Part shown: one piece after another, positions 8,726 to 17,886 of the stretch
How the letters are laid out: every line of letters begins with the position of its first letter
Position numbering within the stretch: position 1 is the stretch's first letter
Source of the DNA: Candidatus Kapaibacterium sp.
GTDB lineage: Bacteria > Bacteroidota > Ignavibacteria > Kapaibacteriales > UBA4661
Length of the DNA stretch: 40,067 bases
NCBI GenBank assembly: GCA_025055035.1
Contig: JANWZB010000014.1
Span: forward strand, 1 to 40,067
Direction of reading: 5' to 3'
Position numbers and translations under genes: made by a program
The notes under the pieces: model-generated
Told to the model about the DNA's origin: nothing
Databases searched by the model: none
The model's input: only the letters and a program-made list of their open reading frames with translations

Positions 8726-9601
8726 ATGGAAACAGCAGAGCTTCTGAAGAAAGTTCGCCGCATTGAAATTAAGACACGTGGGTTATCAAGCCAAGTTTTC
8801 TCAGGGGAATACCATAGCGCATTCAAGGGTCGGGGAATGGCATTTAGTGAGGTTCGTCAATACCAACCCGGAGACGACGTCCGAACGATAGATTGGAATG
8901 TTACTGCACGATTCCATGAGCCTTTTGTCAAGGTTTTTGAGGAAGAGCGTGAGCTTACAGTCATGCTTCTTGTTGATGTCAGTGCGTCCAAGGATTTTGG
9001 AACAACGAAACAGTTGAAAAAAGACCTTGTTACAGAGCTATGTGCCATTCTTTCGTTTTCAGCAATCCAGAACAACGATAAGATTGGCTTAATGCTGTTT
9101 AGCGATTGTATCGAGAAGTTTATTCCACCAAAGAAAGGAAGAACTCATATTCTTCGCATTATTCGTGAGCTACTCGAATTTAGACCGCAGCACCGCCGTA
9201 CACATATTGCTCAGGCTCTGCAGTATTTGACGAGCGCAATCAAGAAGCGTAGTATTGCATTTGTTATCTCGGATTTTTTTGATAAAGGCTTTGAAACTGC
9301 ACTCCGCGTTGCAGCACGAAAACATGATGTCATCGCTGTGCGTGTTTTTGACAAGCGAGAGACAATGCTGCCAGATGTCGGTCTGATGCGAGTGTGTGAT
9401 GCAGAAACCGGTGAAGTATGCTGGATTGATACTGCACATCCAAAAACGCGTGCAGAATACCGCTCTTGGTGGACACAACACGAGATGATGCTTTCCACAA
9501 TCTTTGCAAAAAGCGGTGTAGATGTTATCAGTATTGAAACTGCGGCCTCCTACATTGCCCCCCTACGAGCCTTCTTCAGAGCCAGAGAACATAGGCGATA
9601 G
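8726..9601 (+). CDS. DUF58 domain protein (vWA-like fold)
   Basis: A 291-residue soluble protein starting at ATG 8726. It has the DUF58 signature G.GM.F.EVR.YQPGDDVR.IDWNV.AR, followed by a vWA-like core with a metal-site motif DVSAS (LLVDVSASKDFG) and a later ISDFFD strand. DUF58 proteins usually stand beside a MoxR-type AAA ATPase and BatA-type vWA proteins and are thought to act in metal-cofactor insertion or complex assembly. No MoxR or Bat gene is in this window, so the function here is open. It follows the FKBP lipoprotein gene closely and is probably the last gene of that transcript. Confidence 0.9.
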   Translation: METAELLKKVRRIEIKTRGLSSQVFSGEYHSAFKGRGMAFSEVRQYQPGDDVRTIDWNVTARFHEPFVKVFEEERELTVMLLVDVSASKDFGTTKQLKKDLVTELCAILSFSAIQNNDKIGLMLFSDCIEKFIPPKKGRTHILRIIRELLEFRPQHRRTHIAQALQYLTSAIKKRSIAFVISDFFDKGFETALRVAARKHDVIAVRVFDKRETMLPDVGLMRVCDAETGEVCWIDTAHPKTRAEYRSWWTQHEMMLSTIFAKSGVDVISIETAASYIAPLRAFFRAREHRR

Positions 9602-10014
9602 TTGAGCTACGCTTAGCTTTTGCTTGCTATGCTAGCATTTATGTGCTAGATTCGACAGACTACGTCTCATGCACAACTCTGAACTTATCTCCACGTACCG
9701 CCCTCATTCACACTTTTATTTGTTATGCCCCTCCTCCAAAGTGCAACCTAACTTGATCATTATTTTGCATTTTCAGTCAGAATACTCAGAATTGCGCAAG
9801 ATGCACAAAATCAATGGAGTTAAGCTATATGTTACTAAAATTTAACATAGACTCTTATGCTCAGGTAATCTTTGTGTCGTAGTTTTGCTTGCTCGTGTTA
9901 TATCATTGACGCCACAAAAACCAGAAAAAACAGTGCTTAGTAATTCTTGCGCTGTGCAGTTGCTCCTGTAAAATACATTCCTCACACTTTTCCTTGTTAT
10001 ATCGTACGCATCAT
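9602..10014. other. 413-base non-coding region upstream of the TonB-dependent receptor
   Basis: An AT-rich gap without a plausible gene. Near its left end a weak hairpin (CTAGCA 9632-9637 with TGCTAG 9644-9649, loop TTTATG) may end the DUF58 transcript. A TAGTTTTG at 9880-9887 matches the -7 consensus TAnnTTTG and would leave a leader of about 120 bases. I looked for a cobalamin riboswitch and a Fur-type box and could not recognise either. Confidence 0.5.
9880..9887 (+). promoter_or_regulatory. Candidate -7 element for the TonB-dependent receptor gene
   Basis: TAGTTTTG is a perfect match to TAnnTTTG, but no TTG stands 17-21 bases upstream. The element lies about 128 bases before the receptor ATG. 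Confidence 0.3.
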
Positions 10015-12885
10015 ATGAAGATTGTACTACTACGCCTTCTTTATTCTGCCCTCCTTCCTTTGGTGAGTTGCTGGTTGCTCTGTAACACTACGTTTTCGGA
10101 CAATAGTTATGCTCAACCATCGCTGGGCGGCACAATATCCGGTACTATTCGTGATAATGAAACTGGCGAGATTCTGCGCGGTGCCACAGTACAAGTCCTA
10201 GATACAAAAAAGGGTGCAATTGCTGATGTCAAGGGAACGTACACTGTTAAGGGCTTACCGGCAGGAACATACGCTCTGCGCTTTAATTATGTTAGCTTTA
10301 AGCCGAAGATTGTCGAGGGTGTTACTGTTGCCGATGGGCAAACAGTGGTAATCAATGTTGTGCTTGAATCAGCAATCAAGAAAACGGAAGAGATCGTTGT
10401 ACAGGCATCGCGTATCAACGACAACGCTGCTGCGATTCTAGCACAGCGCAAGAATGCTGCTCAACTCAGTGATGGTATTAGCGAAGCAGAAATCAAGAAA
10501 TTACCTGATGCTGATGCCGGGCAAGCCCTACGGCGCGTTCCGGGTGTAACGCTTGTTGGTGAAAAATTTGTGTATGTGCGCGGCGTGAGTGAGCGCTATA
10601 ATAACACAACCTTAAATGGCGCTGCCTTATCGTCAACCGAACCCGATAAGAAGGCATTTGCGTTCGATATGTTTCCTTCTGAGTTTCTGCAGAATGCCAA
10701 TGTGTCAAAGTCGTTTACTCCAGACCTTCCGGGGAACTTTGCTGGTGGTCTTGTTCAGCTCAATACTGTGGATTTCCCCGAAGGATTTTCGCTGCGTTTT
10801 AGTGTCTCCTCTGCTTACAACACGAATGTTACACTGCAACCAGACCGCTATTTTAGCGCTCCTACAAGTAATCGGGACTGGATTGCTGATGGGGCAGCAT
10901 TGCGAGCGTTGCCCGTAGATTTCCCTGAAAACCGCCGCGCTATGAATGAGCTACTTGCTGGTGTTACGCGTGGAGATGCTGCAGCAATTCAGCGCTGGAC
11001 AACACTGGGGCGCTCCATGAACGCAAACGCTTGGCGCACAGAACGGGCGACTGCTGCACCAAACGCCGGATTTAGTATTTCGTTCAGCAATGTCTATACA
11101 CTTGGAGACAATGACTTAGGAGTTATTGCCTCATTCAACTATGCGAATAGCTACGGACTCGACACAATTGTGCGCGATGGTATTCTTGCAGACCGCTCGC
11201 CACTATTCCAGACATCGGGATACAGAGCAAACCGCTCTGTGAATTGGGGTGGCTTATTCAACGTTGCGTACAAGATTGGCGACCATTCTTCAATTAGTTT
11301 CAAGAATATCTACAATCGCTCTGCTGATGACGAGAGTGTTATTCTGAACGGCCAGGACGTCGGCTACCAATTTCTTGATTTGCAGATGCGAAGTTTCCAG
11401 TTTGTGCAGAAAGATCTCTATTCGGGGCAGCTTGTCGGTGAACATACTATCAAGGAGGCGAATAACCTCCTTATAGACTGGCGAGCTGGATATTCGGTGT
11501 CGCAGCGTGATGAACCAGATTTCCGCCGCATTCGGTATGCTCGCCAGCTTGCAAATCCTAATGATGACTTCGAAGCACAGGTTATTCAAAGCCAGCAAGG
11601 TGATGGTACTCGCGCAGGGCGCTTCTTCTCGTATTTGCAAGAGAGTGCGATAACCGGGGCTATCAATGCTACGCTCCCGATTCCACAGATGAATATGAAG
11701 GTCAAAGCAGGTGGGCTGTTTGAGCAACGAAGCCGCAGCTTTAATGCTCGCTCAATAACGATCATCGAGCCACGCAACGGGGGAATCAATGTAGACTATG
11801 CAATACCGATTGACAATCTCGACAGATTGTTCTCTCCAGCAAATTTCCGCATCGACGGCATTGGAATATCAGAAGACACACGGCTCAGCGACGCCTATAC
11901 AGCGGGAGAAACTCTGATTGCTGGCTACACTATGGTTGATATGCCGATTGAGGTGAATGGCGTAGAGCTGCGCCTAATTGGTGGAGCTCGCTTAGAGTAC
12001 AATCAGCAGCGCTTGAATGGCTTTGCTATCAACGATGCTCCCGTCGAGGTTAATCGTCCATTTCTCGATGTACTACCCGCCCTGAATATTATTTACAAGC
12101 TTGATGCTTCAACGAACATTCGCGTCTCTGCCTCGCAGACTCTGACGCGTCCATCGCTTCGTGAATTTGCGCCGTTCGCATTTTTTGATTTCCAACAGCA
12201 AGCGCTCACGCAGGGGAATCCAGAGCTGATTCGCACATTAATTCAAAACTATGATATTCGTTTGGAGACCTTCCCGGCACCAGGCGAAGTGCTTTCTATT
12301 AGCCCTTTCTACAAAGTGTTCACGAATGCTATCGAAGAAACCATTTTCCCGCAACAAAGCGAACTTACGCGAACATTTACCAATGCGCAAGGCATAGCAT
12401 ATAATTATGGTGTAGAGCTGGAAGCTCGCAAAAACCTCAGCTTCTTATTTGGCGATTACGGACAGAACTTTGTGCTAAGTGCAAATCTCACACTTGTACA
12501 GTCGCAATTATCTGTTGCGCAAGGGGGAGTTATTGACACTCGCTCAATGTGGGGTCAATCACCGTACGCTGTGAATGTAGGAATATTCTTTACTGAACCA
12601 ACAACAAAAACATCGTTCAATGTTGCTTATAACATCACAGGACGCCGTATTATTCAGGTTGGGCAGCGTGGTGCATACGCCTTTGCTGACCCCCATATCT
12701 ACGAACTGCCGCGAAATGTAATAGACGTTTCCATTCTCCAGCCTGTGCTTGATGTTCTAGAAATTAAGTTTGCAGCACGTGATATTCTCAACCAACCGCT
12801 TATTTGGGAACAGGGCGGTGTAACAGTTGCTTCGACAGTGCGCGGCGCTACGTACAGCTTAGGAATAAGCTATCGCATACGGTAG
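10015..12885 (+). CDS. TonB-dependent outer membrane receptor with CarboxypepD-reg-like domain
   Basis: A 956-residue receptor starting at ATG 10015, after which a signal peptide is visible (LLRLLYSALLPLVSCWLL ... SYAQ). Residues about 40-115 form a carboxypeptidase-regulatory-like beta-sandwich (GTIRDNETGEILRGATV, GLPAGTYALRF), common in Bacteroidota receptors. The plug domain follows, with LRRVPGVTLVGEKFVYVRG and PGNFAGGLVQLNT. The remaining ~700 residues are an amphipathic beta-barrel ending in SLGISYRIR. It should import a bulky substrate (siderophore, vitamin or oligosaccharide) using TonB-ExbBD energy. No SusD-like lipoprotein or TonB gene lies next to it, so the substrate cannot be assigned and a glycan-utilisation locus is not supported. 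It appears monocistronic, with a hairpin after the stop. Confidence 0.93.
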   Translation: MKIVLLRLLYSALLPLVSCWLLCNTTFSDNSYAQPSLGGTISGTIRDNETGEILRGATVQVLDTKKGAIADVKGTYTVKGLPAGTYALRFNYVSFKPKIVEGVTVADGQTVVINVVLESAIKKTEEIVVQASRINDNAAAILAQRKNAAQLSDGISEAEIKKLPDADAGQALRRVPGVTLVGEKFVYVRGVSERYNNTTLNGAALSSTEPDKKAFAFDMFPSEFLQNANVSKSFTPDLPGNFAGGLVQLNTVDFPEGFSLRFSVSSAYNTNVTLQPDRYFSAPTSNRDWIADGAALRALPVDFPENRRAMNELLAGVTRGDAAAIQRWTTLGRSMNANAWRTERATAAPNAGFSISFSNVYTLGDNDLGVIASFNYANSYGLDTIVRDGILADRSPLFQTSGYRANRSVNWGGLFNVAYKIGDHSSISFKNIYNRSADDESVILNGQDVGYQFLDLQMRSFQFVQKDLYSGQLVGEHTIKEANNLLIDWRAGYSVSQRDEPDFRRIRYARQLANPNDDFEAQVIQSQQGDGTRAGRFFSYLQESAITGAINATLPIPQMNMKVKAGGLFEQRSRSFNARSITIIEPRNGGINVDYAIPIDNLDRLFSPANFRIDGIGISEDTRLSDAYTAGETLIAGYTMVDMPIEVNGVELRLIGGARLEYNQQRLNGFAINDAPVEVNRPFLDVLPALNIIYKLDASTNIRVSASQTLTRPSLREFAPFAFFDFQQQALTQGNPELIRTLIQNYDIRLETFPAPGEVLSISPFYKVFTNAIEETIFPQQSELTRTFTNAQGIAYNYGVELEARKNLSFLFGDYGQNFVLSANLTLVQSQLSVAQGGVIDTRSMWGQSPYAVNVGIFFTEPTTKTSFNVAYNITGRRIIQVGQRGAYAFADPHIYELPRNVIDVSILQPVLDVLEIKFAARDILNQPLIWEQGGVTVASTVRGATYSLGISYRIR

Positions 12886-12910
12886 AAACTTGTTCATTTA
12901 AAAGAAAAGC

Positions 12911-12944
12911 GAGCCGCTCTGCACCAGAAATGGTAGGGCGGCTC
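12911..12944. terminator. Strong bidirectional terminator hairpin with GAAA loop
   Basis: GAGCCGC (12911-12917) pairs with GCGGCTC (12938-12944), extended by a G-T pair and two further pairs. After a GC bulge, ACCA/TGGT closes a GAAA tetraloop at 12927-12930. On the minus strand the stem is followed by GCTTTTCTTTT, so it is best suited to end sucC transcripts; the plus-strand side has only a weak T-tract. It lies between convergent receptor and sucC genes. Confidence 0.75.
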
Positions 12945-12996
12945 ACGTTTATTGTACTTTCAGTTGTACGAGTGGGAGGGTATGTGTTGTGCACAC

Positions 12997-14247
12997 CTAG
13001 CTACTACACAGTGCATCTACCGTTTGTTTGACTTTCATCGCTGCTTCTTCTAGGGTAGAACCAACAGAAAACTGTAAACCCGATTGTTCAAGAATTCTGC
13101 GAGCTTCTTGAGCATTAGTTCCATCAAGGCGAATGATGCAGGGAACGTGAAGATGCACTTCCTGTGAAGCCTGAATAATGCCGTGAGCAACACGATCGCA
13201 GCGCACAATACCACCAAAAATGTTAATGAACACAGCTTGTACGTGGGGATCCGAGAGCATAATCCGAAAGGCATTGGCAATGCGATGAACATTCGCTCCG
13301 CCACCGACATCAAGGAAGTTAGCAGGCTTCCCGCCTGCAAGCTGAATAACGTCCATTGTTGCCATTGCCAAACCAGCACCATTTACCATGCAACCAACAT
13401 TCCCATCGAGCTTGATATAGTTGAGGTCGTATTTCGAGGCTTCAATCTCAAGTGGTTCCTCCTCGTCAAGGTCTCGTAGCTCATTGTATTCGGGGTGTCG
13501 GTAGAGAGCATTGTCGTCGAAATTGACTTTCGCATCGAGCGCAATAAAGCACTGGTCTGTTGTGCAGACGAGAGGATTGATTTCGAGCAACGAGCAATCC
13601 ATTGCTTCGTAGGCAGTATATAGCTTTTGAAGGAAGTCTACAAAGCTTTTCAGAGCATCGCCCGACAGACCTAGCCCTATACCTAAACGGCGTGCCTGAA
13701 ATGTGCGGAAGCCAATCACGGGGTTGATATGTTCACGCAGAATTTTCTCGGGGTGCTGAGCAGCAACTTCTTCAATATCCATACCGCCTTCTGTAGAAGC
13801 CATGATGAGATTCTGCGAAACGCTGCGGTCAAGGAGGATACTGAGGTAATACTCTTGAGCAATATTGACTCCCTGTTCGATAAACATGCGCCGAACGATC
13901 TTGCCTTCTGAACCTGTTTGTACGGTAACAAGCTTATTATGAAAGGTTGCCTTCGCAATTCTGTACGCGCGGTCAGCAAGATTCCCCTCGCTGAGAACTG
14001 TTACTCCGCGTACCTGCTTGCCATCGAGTTCGATCGGTGCGTGCGAGTGAACATCATGCACAGTCCCTTTCCCGCGCCCTCCAGCGTGAATTTGGGATTT
14101 GAGGACAATAACACTGTGACCTTGCTGCACGAAGTCTCTATAGGCTACTTCTCCAGCATGTTCTGGCGAAAACACAGGAACTCCTGTCGGAACAGGAACG
14201 CCATATTGGCGTAAAAGAGCTTTGGCTTGGTACTCGTGAATATTCAT
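12997..14247 (-). CDS. sucC: Succinyl-CoA synthetase (ADP-forming) beta subunit
   Basis: A 416-residue protein that begins MNIHEYQAKALLRQYGVPVP, the classic SucC N-terminus. The ATP-grasp domain occupies roughly the first 240 residues (HAGGRGKGT, LEINPL), and the C-terminal CoA-ligase domain carries GGGAN and FINIFGGIVRCD. With SucD it converts succinyl-CoA, ADP and phosphate into succinate, CoA and ATP in the TCA cycle. Its length is close to the family norm of about 390 residues, with small insertions. sucD is not adjacent, so the two subunits are encoded apart, as in several FCB genomes. A clear promoter lies about 75 bases upstream, and a strong hairpin follows the stop. Confidence 0.96.
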   Translation of the reverse strand: MNIHEYQAKALLRQYGVPVPTGVPVFSPEHAGEVAYRDFVQQGHSVIVLKSQIHAGGRGKGTVHDVHSHAPIELDGKQVRGVTVLSEGNLADRAYRIAKATFHNKLVTVQTGSEGKIVRRMFIEQGVNIAQEYYLSILLDRSVSQNLIMASTEGGMDIEEVAAQHPEKILREHINPVIGFRTFQARRLGIGLGLSGDALKSFVDFLQKLYTAYEAMDCSLLEINPLVCTTDQCFIALDAKVNFDDNALYRHPEYNELRDLDEEEPLEIEASKYDLNYIKLDGNVGCMVNGAGLAMATMDVIQLAGGKPANFLDVGGGANVHRIANAFRIMLSDPHVQAVFINIFGGIVRCDRVAHGIIQASQEVHLHVPCIIRLDGTNAQEARRILEQSGLQFSVGSTLEEAAMKVKQTVDALCSS

Positions 14248-14323
14248 ACAAGAGAAAGAAGCTTGAGTGGGGAAAGAACGTAACTATCGCATACTAGTGT
14301 CAGAAAAAGAATATTAGGACCTG

Positions 14324-14355
14324 CAAATTTACAAGACCCAGCGCTGAATGCCAAA
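14324..14355 (-). promoter_or_regulatory. sucC promoter: TTTG-N20-TAAATTTG
   Basis: On the minus strand a -33 TTTG (14352-14355) is followed after exactly 20 bases by TAAATTTG (14324-14331), a full match to the Bacteroidota consensus. It would give a leader of about 70 bases before the sucC ATG. Confidence 0.65.
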
Positions 14356-14405
14356 CTATTTGCGTCTGTGGGAAAGAGACATATGTTTGTTCCTATGGGC
14401 TGTAG

Positions 14406-15146
14406 CTATTTGATCTGGACATGGGGTAAAAGCTCGCGGATGCGTTGCATTTCTACATCGGGGAGAAGATTACCACTCAAGCGTAGTTCCTTCAAATTGA
14501 CAAGCTGCTCTATTCCCAAGGGTAAGGTTGTCAGATTGTTTCCTGTAAGATCAAGAATTCTAAGCGCGGTGAGCTTCGTAATTTCTGGTGGTAGCGTCTC
14601 GATTTGATTGTTATCAAGGTAAAGCTCGCGAAGATTACGCAACCACCCAATGCTGGGTGGAAGATAGGTGAGATAATTGCGGCTAAGATACACGATAGAA
14701 AGGTTGGTCATATTTCCAATAAGCGTGGGAATATCTTCCAACTCATTATCGCTGAGGTCGAGTATACGCAGTTGCGAAAGTTTCGTAAGCTCAAGAGGAA
14801 GCTTTGTTATGCGGTTTCTGCGCGCATAGAGAACCTGCAGTAATGAAAGATTGCTAAGAGACGCTGGCAAGCTACGCAAATTGTTGCGGCTGACATACAG
14901 TTCTTGAAGATTATAGAGTTCCCCAATACTTGCTGAAAGCTCTGTGAGTTTTCGCACATCGAGATTGAGGCGAACGACGTTATCACGCTCCTCGAGTGCT
15001 TTTTCAAGAGATTTGTACACTGGCAAAGCAGCTAGCTGTGCTGAGTCGAGAAGTGGAAGAGCTTGTGGTTTCTGTTGTCCGTACATACATATTACTGATG
15101 CGGCAAGCACTGCACTCGACAACGTTAGGGAACGACATGCATTCAT
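14406..15146 (-). CDS. Exported leucine-rich-repeat protein
   Basis: Starting at the ATG at 15146 gives a signal peptide (MNACRSLTLSSAVLAASVICMYGQ); an ATG at 15173 would add nine residues. After a short linker there are about seven to eight LRR units of 23 residues with the plant/bacterial pattern L..L.L..N.L..LP..I..L (for example LRELYLDNNQIETLPPEITKL), ending in a short cap. The regular array suggests a protein-protein interaction solenoid in the periplasm or on the surface. There is no T9SS sorting domain or lipobox. It is the last gene of an apparent operon after the PilM-like gene and creD, with only 12-40 bases to the creD stop. Its ligand is unknown. Confidence 0.85.
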   Translation of the reverse strand: MNACRSLTLSSAVLAASVICMYGQQKPQALPLLDSAQLAALPVYKSLEKALEERDNVVRLNLDVRKLTELSASIGELYNLQELYVSRNNLRSLPASLSNLSLLQVLYARRNRITKLPLELTKLSQLRILDLSDNELEDIPTLIGNMTNLSIVYLSRNYLTYLPPSIGWLRNLRELYLDNNQIETLPPEITKLTALRILDLTGNNLTTLPLGIEQLVNLKELRLSGNLLPDVEMQRIRELLPHVQIK

Positions 15147-15185
15147 AGCGTTAGATAGGCAAGCATGAAACATAGAACATTACTG

Positions 15186-16547
15186 TCACTCTGAAGCCGG
15201 GAAGTTTGGCTGTTCTGGCTTACCTATGGCAAACCAATCAATATTGCGTGTTGTGTACATCACGACCGCTAAAATACCAAACAAACCGATGCTACCAAGA
15301 AGCAATGCGTAGTCTTGCAGTTGCAGAATGACGAAGAGAAAAAGATACAACAATGTGAGGATGCCACCAATAGCAAACGTCGCCTTTGGCTGCGCTACAA
15401 CACTACGTGTGTAGAGCGTGATAAGAAGAATAGTGAGAGTACTAGCGATAGTGTATGCGAAAGTAAAGCGTATTTGCTCGGATAGTGAAAGTAGAAGCGT
15501 GTAAAATACAACAAGGGCGAGACCAATCAAGACATACTGAATAGGATGCAGTAAACGCCGAGCTAGTATTTCCACCATAAAGAACGAGAGAAATGTCAGT
15601 GCTACAATCATTATTGCGTACTTTGCTGTGCGCATTGTTTTCTGGTATTCGTCAATGCCCGGAATAAGGCGAATGCCAAATGTAGATTCTGCTACTGTGT
15701 AGGAGCTTCCCGACCACACTTGGGGATAGCGCCGATTAAAGTGGAAGACCTTCCACGAAGCGCGAACAAGAGAGTCTGTTACAGTGCGACGTTCTGGTAA
15801 ATATGCCCCAGTAAAGCTAGGATTCCCCCATGCTGCTTCTAACTGAACGTCTGTCTCACGACCAACGGGCACAAATAGCAGTTCCGAGCTGCCATGTAGA
15901 CTGATATTGCTTGAAAACGTGTGCTGTCGTGCCTTTTGGAAAGGTGGTCGAATACTAATGCCGTGCTCTATCACATATTGTGATAGTACTCCGGGGTCTG
16001 CCGCATACAGTGTGGTGTCGTAGCGTACAGTAATTGCTGATGTAATGCCTTTGACATCACTTATACCAAGAACGACGGCAGCTTCATCCCAAAGAATCTT
16101 ATTGCTTGCTATGCCAAGCTCTACAAGTGATGGAAGTGTGAAAGTTGCATTGATATGTATCCGAGAGCGGTAGAGAATAACTTGGTATATGCCTCGATGC
16201 CGCACTTCTGGTACCATGTGTGCTTGGATTATGAGTTGCTCGGGCAAGATGTGCACATATTCTTTTGCCTCGTATATCACCGGTGATGCATCGTGCTTGC
16301 TATCTGGTGTAGTAGGTGTTGTCCCTTCTTTGCGAAGAGTAGATATATAGGGAACTTGAATTATCGGCCCGGTGATAGTTTGAGAGCGACCCCACTTGCT
16401 GCTTACCTCGTCAATAGCTTCATCTCGTCGAGCTTGGCGTTCGGTGATAAGTCCCTCAATGAAGGACATGGGAATAAGAAGCAAAAGAACAAGTGCTACA
16501 ATGATAGCCATGCGTAGCCCGACGGAAGAGCTGATTCTTGATGTCAT
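15186..16547 (-). CDS. creD: Inner membrane protein CreD
   Basis: A 453-residue protein from ATG 16547; the longer open frame overlaps the upstream gene and adds no conserved sequence. It has one N-terminal transmembrane helix (MAIIVALVLLLLIPMSFIEG), then the CreD-typical sequence RQ.RRDEA..EVSSKWG..Q...GP...VPY. A large periplasmic beta domain follows to about residue 300, then five to six transmembrane helices. CreD is linked in gamma-proteobacteria to the CreBC regulon, envelope integrity and beta-lactam response; its biochemical role is not settled. No creBC genes are present here, and it sits between a PilM-like gene and an LRR gene on the same strand. Confidence 0.92.
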   Translation of the reverse strand: MTSRISSSVGLRMAIIVALVLLLLIPMSFIEGLITERQARRDEAIDEVSSKWGRSQTITGPIIQVPYISTLRKEGTTPTTPDSKHDASPVIYEAKEYVHILPEQLIIQAHMVPEVRHRGIYQVILYRSRIHINATFTLPSLVELGIASNKILWDEAAVVLGISDVKGITSAITVRYDTTLYAADPGVLSQYVIEHGISIRPPFQKARQHTFSSNISLHGSSELLFVPVGRETDVQLEAAWGNPSFTGAYLPERRTVTDSLVRASWKVFHFNRRYPQVWSGSSYTVAESTFGIRLIPGIDEYQKTMRTAKYAIMIVALTFLSFFMVEILARRLLHPIQYVLIGLALVVFYTLLLSLSEQIRFTFAYTIASTLTILLITLYTRSVVAQPKATFAIGGILTLLYLFLFVILQLQDYALLLGSIGLFGILAVVMYTTRNIDWFAIGKPEQPNFPASE

Positions 16548-16587
16548 AGGATGAAAAAGTACTGTGGATACAAGAGTGTGAAGGTTC

Positions 16588-17598
16588 TTAAGCAACCTGA
16601 CGCTGCTGTGGAACGCGCGAGGACAGAATAATGCCCGGAAAAACTTCCGGTAATATAGCGCCAACATTCGGAACAAGCATATGAGCAATTCTTGAAGCAG
16701 AGCGTTGCACACTGGCACTTAGCCCCGAACGTAACTGTCGCAAAGGGTTATAACGTTTTGCTGCTGTCGGGAGTGTGGTGGAAAGCGTATCGAGCAAGGC
16801 TTTTGTTAAACCGGCACCGAAAAAGTATGCACTATCGAGAGATGCTTGAATCTCGTCTGTGGCTTGCTGTAAGGCGTTGGAGCATGATTTAGCAATAACT
16901 GCTATGCGTTGTTCTTCCAATAGGTTGTCGCACGATGGTGTGCTCGCTGTTGATAATGGGAAAAGTTGTGCTGTTGATGTGTGAAGCAGTGTTGTTCCAC
17001 GAATAATGCTGATATCGATACAGCTACTGTCGATACTGCAAAGAGCGATGTGACCTCGTTCTTCTGGGTAGTTGTGAAGGAATGCATTGTGAGCAGCAGC
17101 ATGCGTACTAATACAATGCTGTATATTTGCTTGAGATAACGAAGCAATGTGCTCTACAACATTCGTTACTGTGTGTGGAATCAGAACAGCAAGTGCGGTA
17201 AACGGTGTAGAAGAAAAACCATACAGTGGATAGATGGAAACAAGAAAATCTGAGGGGTCAAATGTTGGCAGGTGAGAGCTCGCTTCTAGGCGTATAATTC
17301 TGCGAAGTTCATCGGTTGTCAGGGTAGCAGAGTAGGGAATGTGATGAGCCAAAAGACAGTGCATCGGTAAGGCGATACCCAGCGTACGTACTGTGCCCTT
17401 CACTGGGCGAAGAATAGTTTCAATTTCTTGCATTGCTGAGGATGTGATTATCTCCTCAGTAGAATGCGTCCAATTCAGCGGTTGTGATGTGGCATTGATA
17501 TATTGCAGAACTATGTCCCCATCGCATATCTCAAATGCGGTGCAGTACGTTCGGTGAATGTCGAAATGCAGTGATGCTATCGTTGAGTGTACAGGCAT
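16588..17598 (-). CDS. PilM-like actin-fold protein (tentative)
   Basis: A 336-residue cytoplasmic protein without a signal peptide. Its layout resembles PilM/SHS2-containing actin-fold proteins: an N-terminal LHFDIH.TYC segment like the first phosphate strand, then ELRRIIRLEASSHLP, which closely resembles the PilM motif (el..ai..ea...iP), then ALAVLIPHTVTNVVEHIASLSQANI, a second core strand (ALCSIDSSCIDISIIRG) and a C-terminal NPLRQL. The phosphate-binding loops are poor in glycine, so nucleotide binding is doubtful. PilM normally recruits PilN/PilO in type IV pili or type II secretion; none of these is in the window. It appears to be the first gene of an operon with creD and the LRR gene. 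Confidence in the family is moderate. Confidence 0.5.
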   Translation of the reverse strand: MPVHSTIASLHFDIHRTYCTAFEICDGDIVLQYINATSQPLNWTHSTEEIITSSAMQEIETILRPVKGTVRTLGIALPMHCLLAHHIPYSATLTTDELRRIIRLEASSHLPTFDPSDFLVSIYPLYGFSSTPFTALAVLIPHTVTNVVEHIASLSQANIQHCISTHAAAHNAFLHNYPEERGHIALCSIDSSCIDISIIRGTTLLHTSTAQLFPLSTASTPSCDNLLEEQRIAVIAKSCSNALQQATDEIQASLDSAYFFGAGLTKALLDTLSTTLPTAAKRYNPLRQLRSGLSASVQRSASRIAHMLVPNVGAILPEVFPGIILSSRVPQQRQVA

Positions 17599-17707
17599 GG
17601 CTCACAATCCTCGTTATACAGTATGGTCGTGGAAACAACAAAGGCAGATGCGAGTACATACCTCCTAGAGTGCTAGTGAAGACATGCTCTAAAATACTGC
17701 TTCTTCG

Positions 17708-17735
17708 TTGAAATCCCTTGTGAAAAATACTTTTG
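17708..17735 (+). promoter_or_regulatory. Candidate promoter TTG-N17-TACTTTTG for the beta-barrel gene
   Basis: TACTTTTG (17728-17735) matches TAnnTTTG, with TTG 17 bases upstream (17708-17710). It lies in the 288-base divergent gap between the PilM-like gene and the beta-barrel gene and would give a leader of about 150 bases. The spacing differs from the N20 seen at other promoters here. Confidence 0.35.
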
Positions 17736-17886
17736 TACGAAACTTCTTTTGTGTATGCTTGCAGCAGTATCGTGAACGTGATTGTGCTAAAAATGTATGC
17801 CAAATTTGCCGTGAAGTACAAGTATGTATTGCGCATCTGTGTAATTGTTTCGTTGACATTTCTGTAAATTCGGTACATGTCTATAT

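Noticed and set aside
9602-10014. Cobalamin riboswitch or Fur box before the TonB receptor
   Set aside because: No recognisable B12-box sequence or palindromic Fur-type site was found by eye.
10015-12885. SusC/SusD glycan-utilisation locus
   Set aside because: No SusD-like lipoprotein or glycoside hydrolase adjoins the receptor.
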